Shown piece after piece: positions 43,986 to 50,775 of a stretch of 64,000 bases of DNA. The stretch spans positions 5,440,501 through 5,504,500 of the forward strand of contig NZ_CP121445.1 of assembly GCF_029689925.1 (NCBI RefSeq), given 5' to 3'. Position 1 is the first letter of the stretch; each line of letters opens with the position of its first letter. The DNA comes from Anaerocolumna sp. AGMB13025 (lineage in GTDB: Bacteria; Bacillota; Clostridia; Lachnospirales; Lachnospiraceae). Under the pieces are notes generated by a model. That model made no database searches and had not been told where the DNA came from. It saw only the letters and a program-made list of their open reading frames with translations. The position numbers were made by a program, and so were the translations under genes.

Positions 43986-44249
43986 TTATTTTTTTAACCT
44001 TTTCCATAGCAACGTTATAATGTATAAAAATGTATATATTATCAATACATTAATTAACAGCGCAAGTGCATTAACATACATAGAGCTGAACGGCGTCCTT
44101 TCAATCGGCACATTATGCACAGCAATAAATGGTATAGGATATCCAAACGATGTCTCAAAACCATCAGAGTACCTATAAGGCAACAAGTAAGTACTAATTA
44201 CTATCAGCCATGCAGATATATTCAATCTTTTCAAATCAATCTTTTTCAT
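43986..44249 (-). CDS. Small two-helix membrane protein in an autonomous cassette
   Basis: This 87-residue protein has two hydrophobic helices (LNISAWLIVISTYLLPYRYS and VNALALLINVLIIYTFLYII) around a loop of about 35 residues, with basic ends (MKKIDLKRLN, WKRLKK). It has a promoter TTGCAA-N17-TAATCT and its own terminator, so it is transcribed apart from the late operon. Such inserted units (morons) often encode superinfection exclusion or host-altering proteins. AGAGGTGAG precedes the ATG. No family recognised. Confidence 0.75.
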   Translation of the reverse strand: MKKIDLKRLNISAWLIVISTYLLPYRYSDGFETSFGYPIPFIAVHNVPIERTPFSSMYVNALALLINVLIIYTFLYIITLLWKRLKK

Positions 44250-44268
44250 ACTCTCTCACCTCTTACAA

Positions 44269-44297
44269 AGATTACCATACAAGACTTGTAATTGCAA
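44269..44297 (-). promoter_or_regulatory. Sigma-A promoter TTGCAA-N17-TAATCT
   Basis: On the minus strand the -35 is at 44292-44297, the -10 at 44269-44274 with a TGG extension, and the spacer is 17 nt. The leader to the 87-residue gene is about 15-20 nt. Confidence 0.75.
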
Positions 44298-44302
44298 CTA
44301 AT

Positions 44303-44326
44303 AAAAAAGCACCCCGAAGGATGCCT
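44303..44326 (-). terminator. UUCG-loop terminator ending the two-gene cassette
   Basis: On the minus strand GGCATCC TTCG GGGTGCT forms a stem with two G-U pairs and a stable UUCG tetraloop, followed by TTTTTT. It lies 10 nt after the 61-residue gene. Confidence 0.9.
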
Positions 44327-44335
44327 TTATACCCT

Positions 44336-44521
44336 TTATATTTCTTTCTTCTTTTTAGTATTAGAATCTCTACTAAAGAATTCCGGTCTAAATGAACTAA
44401 GACCTGGAATTTTAGTTTCTAAAGCTGGTTTAATATTTATAAAATTATCATCGATATCACTGTCAGTAATATCTCCGCCAGCCTCAAGTCTTTTAATTAA
44501 TTCATCATCTTTATCAGCCAT
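44336..44521 (-). CDS. Small acidic protein, partner of the 180-residue membrane protein
   Basis: This 61-residue protein (MADKDDELIKRLEAGGDITD; IDDNFINIKPALETKIPGLS; ending RDSNTKKKKEI) is acidic at the start and basic at the end. It lies 14 nt after the membrane protein gene behind a strong AAAGGAGGGG, inside the same promoter-to-terminator unit. No family recognised. Confidence 0.75.
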   Translation of the reverse strand: MADKDDELIKRLEAGGDITDSDIDDNFINIKPALETKIPGLSSFRPEFFSRDSNTKKKKEI

Positions 44522-44535
44522 TATAATCCCCTCCT

Positions 44536-45078
44536 TTATAAAAAATTATATTTAAAAATATATAATAAAACAGATAAACCCAACATAATTATCTCGATAT
44601 TAATTGCCTTCTTGTATTTTTTATACTGTTCGTCTAATATAATATTATTTAAATTGATTGATGAGGAGTATTTGATTGAAACATAATTATAAACTATATT
44701 TATTGGTTTTTTCTGCAAATTTTTTCTTAATAAAATATCCGAATTGAATCTTTGTATTTTCATTGGGCTTAAAGTAGATGTTAATAAATATATTGCTAAT
44801 CCATACAAAACTAATACTGACAACGCGATAATAAAATACACCAATAGTTTTAGCGTGTGAATTTCATCCAATGGAAAAATAAAATAATTTTTAATATTAA
44901 ACAAATCTATTATAAAAACAAAGAGAACTCCAGTGAATGTTAAAGCAATATTAACTTTATTGTCTAATTTATTTCCTCTTTCAAAAACATGGTCATATTC
45001 ATGCTGTATAATATCAAAACATAATTCAGATGCATTATCATTTTTTTCTTCATTTTGCTTCATCGTTAAGCTATCCAT
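44536..45078 (-). CDS. Three-helix membrane protein in an autonomous phage cassette
   Basis: This 180-residue protein has a cytosolic acidic start (MDSLTMKQNEEKNDNASELC), a helix IQHEYDHVFERGNKLDNKVN, then transmembrane helices at about 43-63, 80-105 and 158-180. The LDNKVNIALTFTGVLF run, a Lys/Asp helix leading into a membrane pair, recalls the layout of SLATT/DUF5706-type membrane effectors, but I cannot assign it. It is driven by its own TTGAAA-N17-TAAAAT promoter and shares a unit with the 61-residue gene. A role in excluding other phages is plausible and untested. Confidence 0.75.
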   Translation of the reverse strand: MDSLTMKQNEEKNDNASELCFDIIQHEYDHVFERGNKLDNKVNIALTFTGVLFVFIIDLFNIKNYFIFPLDEIHTLKLLVYFIIALSVLVLYGLAIYLLTSTLSPMKIQRFNSDILLRKNLQKKPINIVYNYVSIKYSSSINLNNIILDEQYKKYKKAINIEIIMLGLSVLLYIFKYNFL

Positions 45079-45112
45079 TTTTCCACATCCTAAAATTTAT
45101 TATCGTGTATCA

Positions 45113-45141
45113 ATTTTAGCATATATTTCCATGTTTTTCAA
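45113..45141 (-). promoter_or_regulatory. Sigma-A promoter TTGAAA-N17-TAAAAT
   Basis: On the minus strand the -35 is at 45136-45141, the spacer is 17 nt and the -10 at 45113-45118 carries a TGC extension. It reads into the 180-residue membrane protein gene. Confidence 0.8.
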
Positions 45142-45163
45142 TGTTTTTCTAATCTTTTAATCA

Positions 45164-45200
45164 TAAAAAGACACCTTACGCCTTTGTAAGATGCCTTTTT
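45164..45200. terminator. Bidirectional terminator between tRNA-like gene and membrane cassette
   Basis: GACACCTTAC and GTAAGATGCC pair (10 bp with G-U pairs on the minus strand) across a 6-nt loop, with T runs on both sides. It ends the tRNA-like transcript and isolates the downstream cassette. Confidence 0.85.
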
Positions 45201-45247
45201 AAATGAGGGGAGTATAAATAATAAGGGTCCCTCCAGCGAAGAGGGAT

Positions 45248-45327
45248 TGGAATAGAATGGACTCGAACCATTATACCCTGTACCTGTTATGCGCGCGCCA
45301 GTGCTTTGTCCGTTAAGCTACTATTCC
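45248..45327 (-). tRNA. tRNA-like gene with an aberrant anticodon arm
   Basis: The minus strand has a perfect acceptor stem GGAATAG/CTATTCC with A73, a D arm GCTT/AAGC with GG in the loop, and a T arm AATGG-TTCGAGT-CCATT. Between D and T arms there are 30 nt instead of about 23, with a GCGCGCGC run and only CTG/CAG pairing. There is no U33 before a clear anticodon; CAT is the nearest fit. It is a phage tRNA that has decayed, or a tRNA-like RNA. CCA is not encoded. Confidence 0.7.
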
Positions 45328-45598
45328 AAACGTTATTTCCCATGATATCGTTCATGCGAAACCATTTCATGCAAAGGCTAAACGTTACTTCATCTGTTTA
45401 GTGAGATCTCGAGAAGCAATAACAATCCTCATGCTAGTTTGTTGTGGTCAAACTCTACATCCGTAAAATCCTTCTGCATTGGTTTGTTTATTAGAGTGGC
45501 TATTCAAATGCAGTAAACGTTTTAGTCACTTAAACAACACGCCCGGCTTTGACACCGGGTAGCCGTCAGGAGGTTTTCTTATAACCTTCCATCTTGAA

Positions 45599-46051
45599 TT
45601 ATACTACGGTTTTTTGTGCAATGGGGGCATTCTGTGCATTTTCAATATATTTTCTAAACTTTCTTGAATATGTAGTCCTGTTTTTATCCTCGTCCAGTTC
45701 TACAGCTATGTTAATCCAGTTCATTTTGTCATAAATCCTCATTTCAAATATTGATTGCAATTCTGGATCATCAATACCATTTATAAAATCCTCTATCTGA
45801 CGAATCTTCCCCTGATCAGAAGCAATGTCCATTTCAATCTTACGAATTCTTTCCATACAGCTTTCTAATTCGCTTGGTTCACTCACTTGAACAGGAAAAT
45901 AAGTTTCTATATATGGATGTACTCTGGATGATCCCTTAACCTTTCCAGCAACAGCAGGTATATCTCTTTCTTGTAGTTCCTCCAACTTCTTTTCATTACG
46001 TTCAATCCGTGTTTTTAGTGCCTTATACTGGCTTAATTCATTCTCTGTCAA
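45599..46051 (-). CDS. ArpU/RinA-like late transcription regulator
   Basis: This 150-residue protein starts with a coiled coil (LSQYKALKTRIERNEKKLEE) and ends with a sigma-region-4-like helix-turn-helix (LQSIFEMRIYDKMNWINIAV; RTTYSRKFRKYIENAQN). Proteins of this plan (ArpU, RinA, DUF1492 type) lie between early and late genes and activate late transcription. It starts at TTG behind GGGAGGG. The long noncoding leader that follows may be its target region. Confidence 0.8.
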   Translation of the reverse strand: MTENELSQYKALKTRIERNEKKLEELQERDIPAVAGKVKGSSRVHPYIETYFPVQVSEPSELESCMERIRKIEMDIASDQGKIRQIEDFINGIDDPELQSIFEMRIYDKMNWINIAVELDEDKNRTTYSRKFRKYIENAQNAPIAQKTVV

Positions 46052-46064
46052 TAAAATCCCTCCC

Positions 46065-46259
46065 TTATCCTTTTAAAGCCTTTATTACATTATCAAATTC
46101 CTTTAGTCCAGAAATCCATTGACCACATATAACAAGATAATTTATTTTATATTCATCTGAATTCTTATCTTTCCAATACTCCATAAACTCCATTGGAAAA
46201 TCACATTCATACCAGCGTCTTTCATTACAATATTCATAACACATTACTAAAAATGGCAT
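46065..46259 (-). CDS. Hypothetical small phage protein
   Basis: This 64-residue protein is rich in Tyr, Trp, Cys and acidic residues (MPFLVMCYEYCNERRWYECD; MEFMEYWKDKNSDEYKINYL). AAAGGAG in the end of the upstream small gene serves as its ribosome site. No family recognised; it belongs to the middle gene run that leads to the late regulator. Confidence 0.6.
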   Translation of the reverse strand: MPFLVMCYEYCNERRWYECDFPMEFMEYWKDKNSDEYKINYLVICGQWISGLKEFDNVIKALKG

Positions 46260-46261
46260 TT

Positions 46262-46393
46262 CTACTCCTTTCCGGATAGCCTCCGTTCCTCTTTGTCTAT
46301 TATTTCTTTCAGTTTCTCCATTATTGGGTCAACATCTTTCCCGCACTCTTTGCAGCGGTCAGTGTCTTCGTCTGGACATCTATCACAGGTCAT
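46262..46393 (-). CDS. Small Cys-x-x-Cys protein
   Basis: This 43-residue protein has MTCDRCPDEDTDRCKECGKD, four cysteines in two pairs that could bind zinc, followed by a charged helix. It starts 2 nt after the preceding stop with GGGCGGTG upstream. Such mini zinc proteins are frequent in phage middle regions. Confidence 0.65.
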   Translation of the reverse strand: MTCDRCPDEDTDRCKECGKDVDPIMEKLKEIIDKEERRLSGKE

Positions 46394-46395
46394 GG

Positions 46396-46590
46396 TTATT
46401 CACCGCCCTTACCTTGATTTACTGAAAACTCTTGTCGCATAGCTCTTGCAAAATCTTCACACGCCTGGTCGTAACCTTTTTTCTCTGCCTGTGCCTGTAA
46501 AACTTTTTCATTTAATCTTAAGGATGCTGCATGCTGTAATTGATTAGCAATGTTATTGGTTGTATCAACCCATTCACTTACGTTTTTCAT
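46396..46590 (-). CDS. Hypothetical small phage protein
   Basis: This 64-residue helical protein starts MKNVSEWVDTTNNIANQLQH. The ATG at 46590 follows a GGTAGGGATTAT ribosome site; a start at 46626 is less likely. It is coupled to the Cys-pair gene. Function unknown. Confidence 0.6.
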   Translation of the reverse strand: MKNVSEWVDTTNNIANQLQHAASLRLNEKVLQAQAEKKGYDQACEDFARAMRQEFSVNQGKGGE

Positions 46591-46610
46591 ATAATCCCTA
46601 CCTTTTCCTA

Positions 46611-46639
46611 TTGATTTACAGAACATTTGTTTGTATAAT
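46611..46639 (+). promoter_or_regulatory. Plus-strand promoter TTGATT-N17-TATAAT
   Basis: The -35 is at 46611-46616 and the -10 at 46634-46639, with a 17-nt spacer. It drives the lone plus-strand gene at 46672, against the surrounding minus-strand operon. Confidence 0.75.
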
Positions 46640-46671
46640 GATAATTAAAATTTACTATGAGGTATAAACTT

Positions 46672-46962
46672 ATGCCATTTTTCGAGATTGATAAAACTCC
46701 CGAGTTGAATATTGATTTTTCCCGTTGCCAGCCGGTTTCCGTGATAGCTGCCTTTAATCCCCAAGGTGAGTTTAAACCTGTACATTTCGGGCTTATGGAC
46801 TTATACGGAAACGTCTGTAAAGTTAAAGTTACCGGCATTAAAAATACCAAGGATGTAAGAGGCGGTAAGTCCTTTATCTGCACCTATATGGCAGGTGACC
46901 AGGAGCGGGAATGTATATTAACTTATTATTTGGATAAGCATTTATGGGTACTGGGTAATTAA
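46672..46962 (+). CDS. Lone plus-strand phage gene of unknown function
   Basis: This 96-residue protein begins MPFFEIDKTPELNIDFSRCQ and has VSVIAAFNPQGEFKPVHFGL, LYGNVCKVKVTGI and ends ECILTYYLDKHLWVLGN; it looks like one compact beta domain. GAGGT lies 8 nt before the ATG at 46672. It runs opposite to all nearby genes and has a near-consensus promoter, so it should be on in the lysogen. It converges with the radical SAM gene. No family named. Confidence 0.75.
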   Translation: MPFFEIDKTPELNIDFSRCQPVSVIAAFNPQGEFKPVHFGLMDLYGNVCKVKVTGIKNTKDVRGGKSFICTYMAGDQERECILTYYLDKHLWVLGN

Positions 46963-46969
46963 TATTAGG

Positions 46970-47953
46970 TTATCTGAATAACTTTAATTCTAATTGACCG
47001 TTTTGCTCTTTAATCCAAGGCCCATATTCTTCAAATCTGCATTTTTTATATATTCTGCTGTTTACCCACCTTGCAAAATGCTTTAATTTTGTATCTGGAA
47101 GTTGATTGTAAATCATAACGAAAGGATCAACTTTCATCTCAACTAATTTTTTGAATCTATACATGTCCTCATCGAACGATGTATTAAATCCCACTAACAT
47201 GAAGCACATATGTCGGTATGGTTTTATGTATTTGCTTAATGTCTTTATGCCATCCATAACTTGATTTTCATACCCCATCAAATCCCAGGCGTAATGTATG
47301 GAACGCAAATGTTTTACCTCGGAAAGTGCCTTGGCAATATCATCATTTACAAGGCGCACATCACAGCCTTGGTTAATGTCAACAATCAGTCCTCTGTCCC
47401 TAATTTCATGAAGCTTATCAATACAGTACGGATCAGCAGTAAGATTATTATCATGAAGGATTAATACTTTAGATTTTGGATTGATCAAATCCTTTATTTC
47501 AGCCACACTCCTGAATAATCCTTCTTTTTTTGGAACAAAGCAGAACCCGCAATTTCTTATACAACCTCTGGAAGTAAATCCAATACCGGCATTAACAATT
47601 TCGGCAGCCTTTTTATATTTATGCCCTTTAGTTCCTATGCCTTTCATTCTTGAAGCTATTTCCTCAATGGAATATAAATCATAATCCGGTTTCATTTTCT
47701 CTATTTCTTCCGGTAATTCTTTTTGTAGGCTCCATCCGGTACCACCTATTTCGATTTTATCTCCATACATTGCAATAAGTTTTTCACATTCGTCTTTTGA
47801 TCTGGTAAATATCGCACTGGCATATATTTTTTCATATTTTACATTATCCCGTACAAATTCAACCTGTTCACCTAATGATTTATAAAAAGAGGAAATTTTC
47901 ATCAATGCTAAGTTGGGTATTTTACTATCTACGTCAATTAATCCTATTTTCAA
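46970..47953 (-). CDS. Phage-encoded radical SAM protein
   Basis: This 327-residue protein has a short N-terminal domain shaped like a B12-binding fold (MKIGLIDVDSKIPNLALMKI; EIGGTGWSL) but without the cobalamin His motif. Next is a radical SAM barrel with RGCIRNCGFCFVPKKEG, the CxxxCxxC that binds the 4Fe-4S cluster, and ILHDNNLTADP, INQGCDVRLVND and MLVGFNT strands. It starts at TTG after GGAGG. It lies between middle genes and the DNA methyltransferases, which hints at nucleic acid modification, but the substrate is unknown. Confidence 0.88.
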   Translation of the reverse strand: MKIGLIDVDSKIPNLALMKISSFYKSLGEQVEFVRDNVKYEKIYASAIFTRSKDECEKLIAMYGDKIEIGGTGWSLQKELPEEIEKMKPDYDLYSIEEIASRMKGIGTKGHKYKKAAEIVNAGIGFTSRGCIRNCGFCFVPKKEGLFRSVAEIKDLINPKSKVLILHDNNLTADPYCIDKLHEIRDRGLIVDINQGCDVRLVNDDIAKALSEVKHLRSIHYAWDLMGYENQVMDGIKTLSKYIKPYRHMCFMLVGFNTSFDEDMYRFKKLVEMKVDPFVMIYNQLPDTKLKHFARWVNSRIYKKCRFEEYGPWIKEQNGQLELKLFR

Positions 47954-48033
47954 TTCATTCCTCCATTCTTACCTGAATCCTAATTACTTAATAGTTACCT
48001 TCCGCCGCAAAATATCATCCATATCCTAAGTAT

Positions 48034-48576
48034 CTAAATCCAGTTAAATCTTTTATTTCTTAAAGCCGGAATGTTATAACAGATCCAGCAACACCCTCTG
48101 TTAAAACTATTTGTGCATCCTTTAAACTTAATCCTTTTACCAAAAATGAGTATTGAAAGCTTATCTTCATGTGCTGAATACATCTTAGCCCTTGCCTCTG
48201 TTTCTAATGTAGCGATTGGTAAAAGTAGTGCAAATGACTTTATTTTTCCACTATCAGCCAATTCAAAGGTATGTTCAATAATTTCATTCTGGTTACTGAA
48301 AGGCGGATTTGATATAAGTAAATCGCATCCTTCCGGCGGTTTGGTTTTAAAAAAATCATTACCGCAATCATCAAAAATGTGTGTTGCTTTATATTTAAGT
48401 TTTAACTCATCACCTTTTAATTTAAATTCACTATCATAGTGATTAAATGGGAACCAAATACTTTTAAATGACCGTATGTCAATTAAGTCATATATATTTT
48501 CAACTACATATCTTGGTGTAGCTACATGGTCCTTATCGCTTAGTCTATCCATTTCATACAAAATGTTTGTTTCCAT
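48034..48576 (-). CDS. Phage DNA N6-adenine methyltransferase-like protein
   Basis: This 180-residue protein contains the amino-methyltransferase motif LLISNPPFSNQNEI. The FKSIWFPFNHYDSEF stretch stands where other enzymes have motif I, as in the compact phage methyltransferases. It may protect phage DNA or modify host sites. The ribosome site before the ATG is weak. Confidence 0.75.
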   Translation of the reverse strand: METNILYEMDRLSDKDHVATPRYVVENIYDLIDIRSFKSIWFPFNHYDSEFKLKGDELKLKYKATHIFDDCGNDFFKTKPPEGCDLLISNPPFSNQNEIIEHTFELADSGKIKSFALLLPIATLETEARAKMYSAHEDKLSILIFGKRIKFKGCTNSFNRGCCWICYNIPALRNKRFNWI

Positions 48577-48582
48577 ATCATC

Positions 48583-48732
48583 TTAATTTGAACACGAATA
48601 CGGTTTGCGGGTAAATATAGGATTTATCTTACTTAACCCCTTCTTTGCATCCCTGTCATAAGTATCATAATGCTTTAAAACATCCACCTTCTGTTCGGTT
48701 TTAGACCGTTTATATGTACTGTTACGTTTCAT
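48583..48732 (-). CDS. Hypothetical basic small phage protein
   Basis: This 49-residue protein (MKRNSTYKRSKTEQKVDVLK; DTYDRDAKKGLSKINPIFTR) is strongly basic at both ends. It starts inside the last codons of the upstream gene (4-nt overlap) behind GGAAAGGAAGAAATT. Small basic proteins at this place may bind DNA. Function unknown. Confidence 0.65.
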   Translation of the reverse strand: MKRNSTYKRSKTEQKVDVLKHYDTYDRDAKKGLSKINPIFTRKPYSCSN

Positions 48733-49058
48733 AATTTCTTCCTTTCCAGCCTAACCCCTGCAATATCCCAGAGATCCAGTTCCATCTGTTCCATGGTAAC
48801 GACTCCCTGCTCGAATGCAGCATATAGGCTCAAAATCTCATCAATAAACTTCGGCATACGCTGCCTGGCTGATTTCTCCCAGTATCCTTCGTTTGCCAGG
48901 ACTTCACACGGAAGAGCCATCATCAGGAAGAAGGCTTTATCCACGGCATCTTCAACCGCCTGTTTCTTGATCTGGTCAATCTGTGACTGATTCAGGGTGT
49001 ATGTTTTGGTTGACTTACTTTGTTCCCGTTGATTTCTACGAATTTCTGCTCTATTCAT
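48729..49058 (-). CDS. Hypothetical phage protein
   Basis: This 109-residue helical protein starts MNRAEIRRNQREQSKSTKTY and contains LNQSQIDQIKKQAVEDAVDK and FIDEILSLYAAFEQGVVTME. Its family appears in many clostridial prophages near methyltransferase genes without known role. GGAGGTATCC precedes the ATG at 49058. It overlaps the following small gene. Confidence 0.65.
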   Translation of the reverse strand: MNRAEIRRNQREQSKSTKTYTLNQSQIDQIKKQAVEDAVDKAFFLMMALPCEVLANEGYWEKSARQRMPKFIDEILSLYAAFEQGVVTMEQMELDLWDIAGVRLERKKL

Positions 49059-49072
49059 GGATACCTCCAATC

Positions 49073-50461
49073 TTAAGCGAATTTTAATTGTTCTTGACTA
49101 TAATCTATTTTCATGTTTGTCATTCTTTCGCCAACCTTTAGGTAAGGACAAGCTGCATAACAAAGCTTTTTAGCCATTAATGGAACTACACTGTTCCCTA
49201 TTTTCTCAACTTGCTTACTCTTTGGATATCTCTTCCCGTTCGGCATTTTAAAATCTATTATGTAATCCTTAGGAAACGTTTGGCCCAGCTTTAATTCTTC
49301 TGGGGTTAACATCCTGAACCAGATATCAACGATCTGATATGTTATCCCGTCAATTACCACCAGAACAAGTCCGAACCGGTCTTTTGTAACTATGGTCCCT
49401 ATTGGCTCATTTAAGCTCTGTCCTATTCCTTTACCGTAATACTTAATCAGGAATGCGGATACTAAAGCAAAGTGTCCAGGAGAAGTTGTTATAGTATGTA
49501 TTGGTTCATTAATGGTTTGACCGGTACCCGTCTTATAAAATTTAGATAGAAAACATGTTATTAGTGCATAACGGTTTGAAGTATCTATGGTTTGAATTGG
49601 TTCGTTTAAACTTTGTCCCCTGACTTCTCCTTTACCAGTTTCTGAATGATACTGAATCAGGAAAGGTGCCGCCAATTTATCAGGAAGAATGAATCGGTTC
49701 GGATCATCAATTACGAATTTCTTTATTCCTGCAGCTATCCGGCTTAACGTCTTTTCTTTTAATGGAGTCTTTCTGGTAAATATTGAACTTCCTAAATTAG
49801 TAAAATCAATATCCTGCCTAATTGGTTCCCATGGTTTCAAACCATTTTCAGCAGTTTTGGAATGAGTTTGTTCGGGCCATGCCATTGGTCTTCCATCACA
49901 TCTGAACTGTGCATACCAGCGCTCTCTTGTTGTATGAGCTCCATAATTGGCAGCTACCAATACCTTACACTCAAATTCATAACCAAAAGCTTTCATGAGC
50001 TTAATAAATTTATTGTAATATTCTCCTTCCCGTGCTTTTATTGGCTTATTGTTTTCATCTAGTGGTCCCCATTTTTGAATTTCCTTAACATTTTCCATCA
50101 TAATAACTTCAGGGACTTTCCCAGTTGCCTTTAATATCTGCTTGCACATCCTCCAAACTCCCATAGGCAAGATACGTAACCCTTTTTCTATGGGCTTATT
50201 TCCCTTTGCATTTGAGTGAGATGTACAATCCGGGCTTGCCCACATAAATCCAACTTCCTGACCCCATTTAAGGAATTTACCAATATTAACCCTCATGATA
50301 TCCTCTGTAAAATGTTTGGTGTAAGGATGATTCACAGAATGCATTGCTATTGCAGAAGGGCTATGGTTAATAGCGAAATCGAACCAGCGTCCCCAAGCAT
50401 CTTCACCTCCGACGCTTACCCCTCCCCCGCCAGCGAATAAATCTATAAGTACTTTTTTCAT
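49073..50461 (-). CDS. Phage DNA (cytosine-5) methyltransferase
   Basis: This 462-residue enzyme has motif I IDLFAGGGGVSVGGE, the catalytic SPDCTSHS (C79), the ENV motif MENVKEI near 123 and TTRERWYAQF. Phage members of this class use SPDC where host enzymes have PC. Between about 267 and 368 are three repeats of roughly 33 residues (FLIQYHSETGKGEVRGQSLNEP, FLSKFYKTGTGQTINEP, FLIKYYGKGIGQSLNEP) in the target-recognition region. The C-terminal motifs (LTPEELKLGQTFP; KQVEKIGNSV) are intact. It methylates cytosine, probably to guard the phage genome. GGGAGG precedes the ATG. Confidence 0.9.
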   Translation of the reverse strand: MKKVLIDLFAGGGGVSVGGEDAWGRWFDFAINHSPSAIAMHSVNHPYTKHFTEDIMRVNIGKFLKWGQEVGFMWASPDCTSHSNAKGNKPIEKGLRILPMGVWRMCKQILKATGKVPEVIMMENVKEIQKWGPLDENNKPIKAREGEYYNKFIKLMKAFGYEFECKVLVAANYGAHTTRERWYAQFRCDGRPMAWPEQTHSKTAENGLKPWEPIRQDIDFTNLGSSIFTRKTPLKEKTLSRIAAGIKKFVIDDPNRFILPDKLAAPFLIQYHSETGKGEVRGQSLNEPIQTIDTSNRYALITCFLSKFYKTGTGQTINEPIHTITTSPGHFALVSAFLIKYYGKGIGQSLNEPIGTIVTKDRFGLVLVVIDGITYQIVDIWFRMLTPEELKLGQTFPKDYIIDFKMPNGKRYPKSKQVEKIGNSVVPLMAKKLCYAACPYLKVGERMTNMKIDYSQEQLKFA

Positions 50462-50463
50462 TA

Positions 50464-50775
50464 TTACCTCCCTGGCGTAAACTCCTGTTCAATGATATTC
50501 ATCAATGCAAGTAATACCTTTCTGCATAAATCACAGTCATTATACTTGTGAGTTAGTTCGATTGCATCGACCCGCATCTGACCCCAGTCAAATTCCTCTT
50601 TATCTATTTGACTGTCCCACTTAGTAAAAAAGTTATAAGTATCAGTCGTGATCTGGACTACTGTTGCAGGTGATTCATGTTTAATGTTCTCCATGATGGC
50701 CCAGAATACGGGATTGTTTAAATTGTCTTTATAAAGTTTATAGGTATTACTAAAAGTACTTTTTACATCATTCAC
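50464..50775 (-). CDS. Hypothetical phage protein
   Basis: This 103-residue helical protein (VKSTFSNTYKLYKDNLNNPV; ending CDLCRKVLLALMNIIEQEFT) lies between helicase and methyltransferase genes. It starts at GTG and overlaps the helicase stop by 8 nt. The CDLC pair is the only motif. Function unknown. Confidence 0.6.
   Translation of the reverse strand: MNDVKSTFSNTYKLYKDNLNNPVFWAIMENIKHESPATVVQITTDTYNFFTKWDSQIDKEEFDWGQMRVDAIELTHKYNDCDLCRKVLLALMNIIEQEFTPGR

Larger units (their letters stand above)
45079..45598. other. 520-bp noncoding region with promoter, terminator and tRNA-like gene
   Basis: Reading on the minus strand, this gap holds about 270 nt of unassigned leader (45328-45598), the tRNA-like gene, a terminator and the promoter of the membrane-protein cassette. 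The leader contains a CCCGG/CCGGG hairpin (about 45542-45560) and another GGAGGTT/AACCTTCC stem. Only very short frames without ribosome sites are present in it. Confidence 0.6.

Noticed and set aside
46608..46883. Minus-strand frame of 91 codons
   Set aside because: It is antisense to the plus-strand gene at 46672, which has a promoter, a ribosome site and better protein composition.
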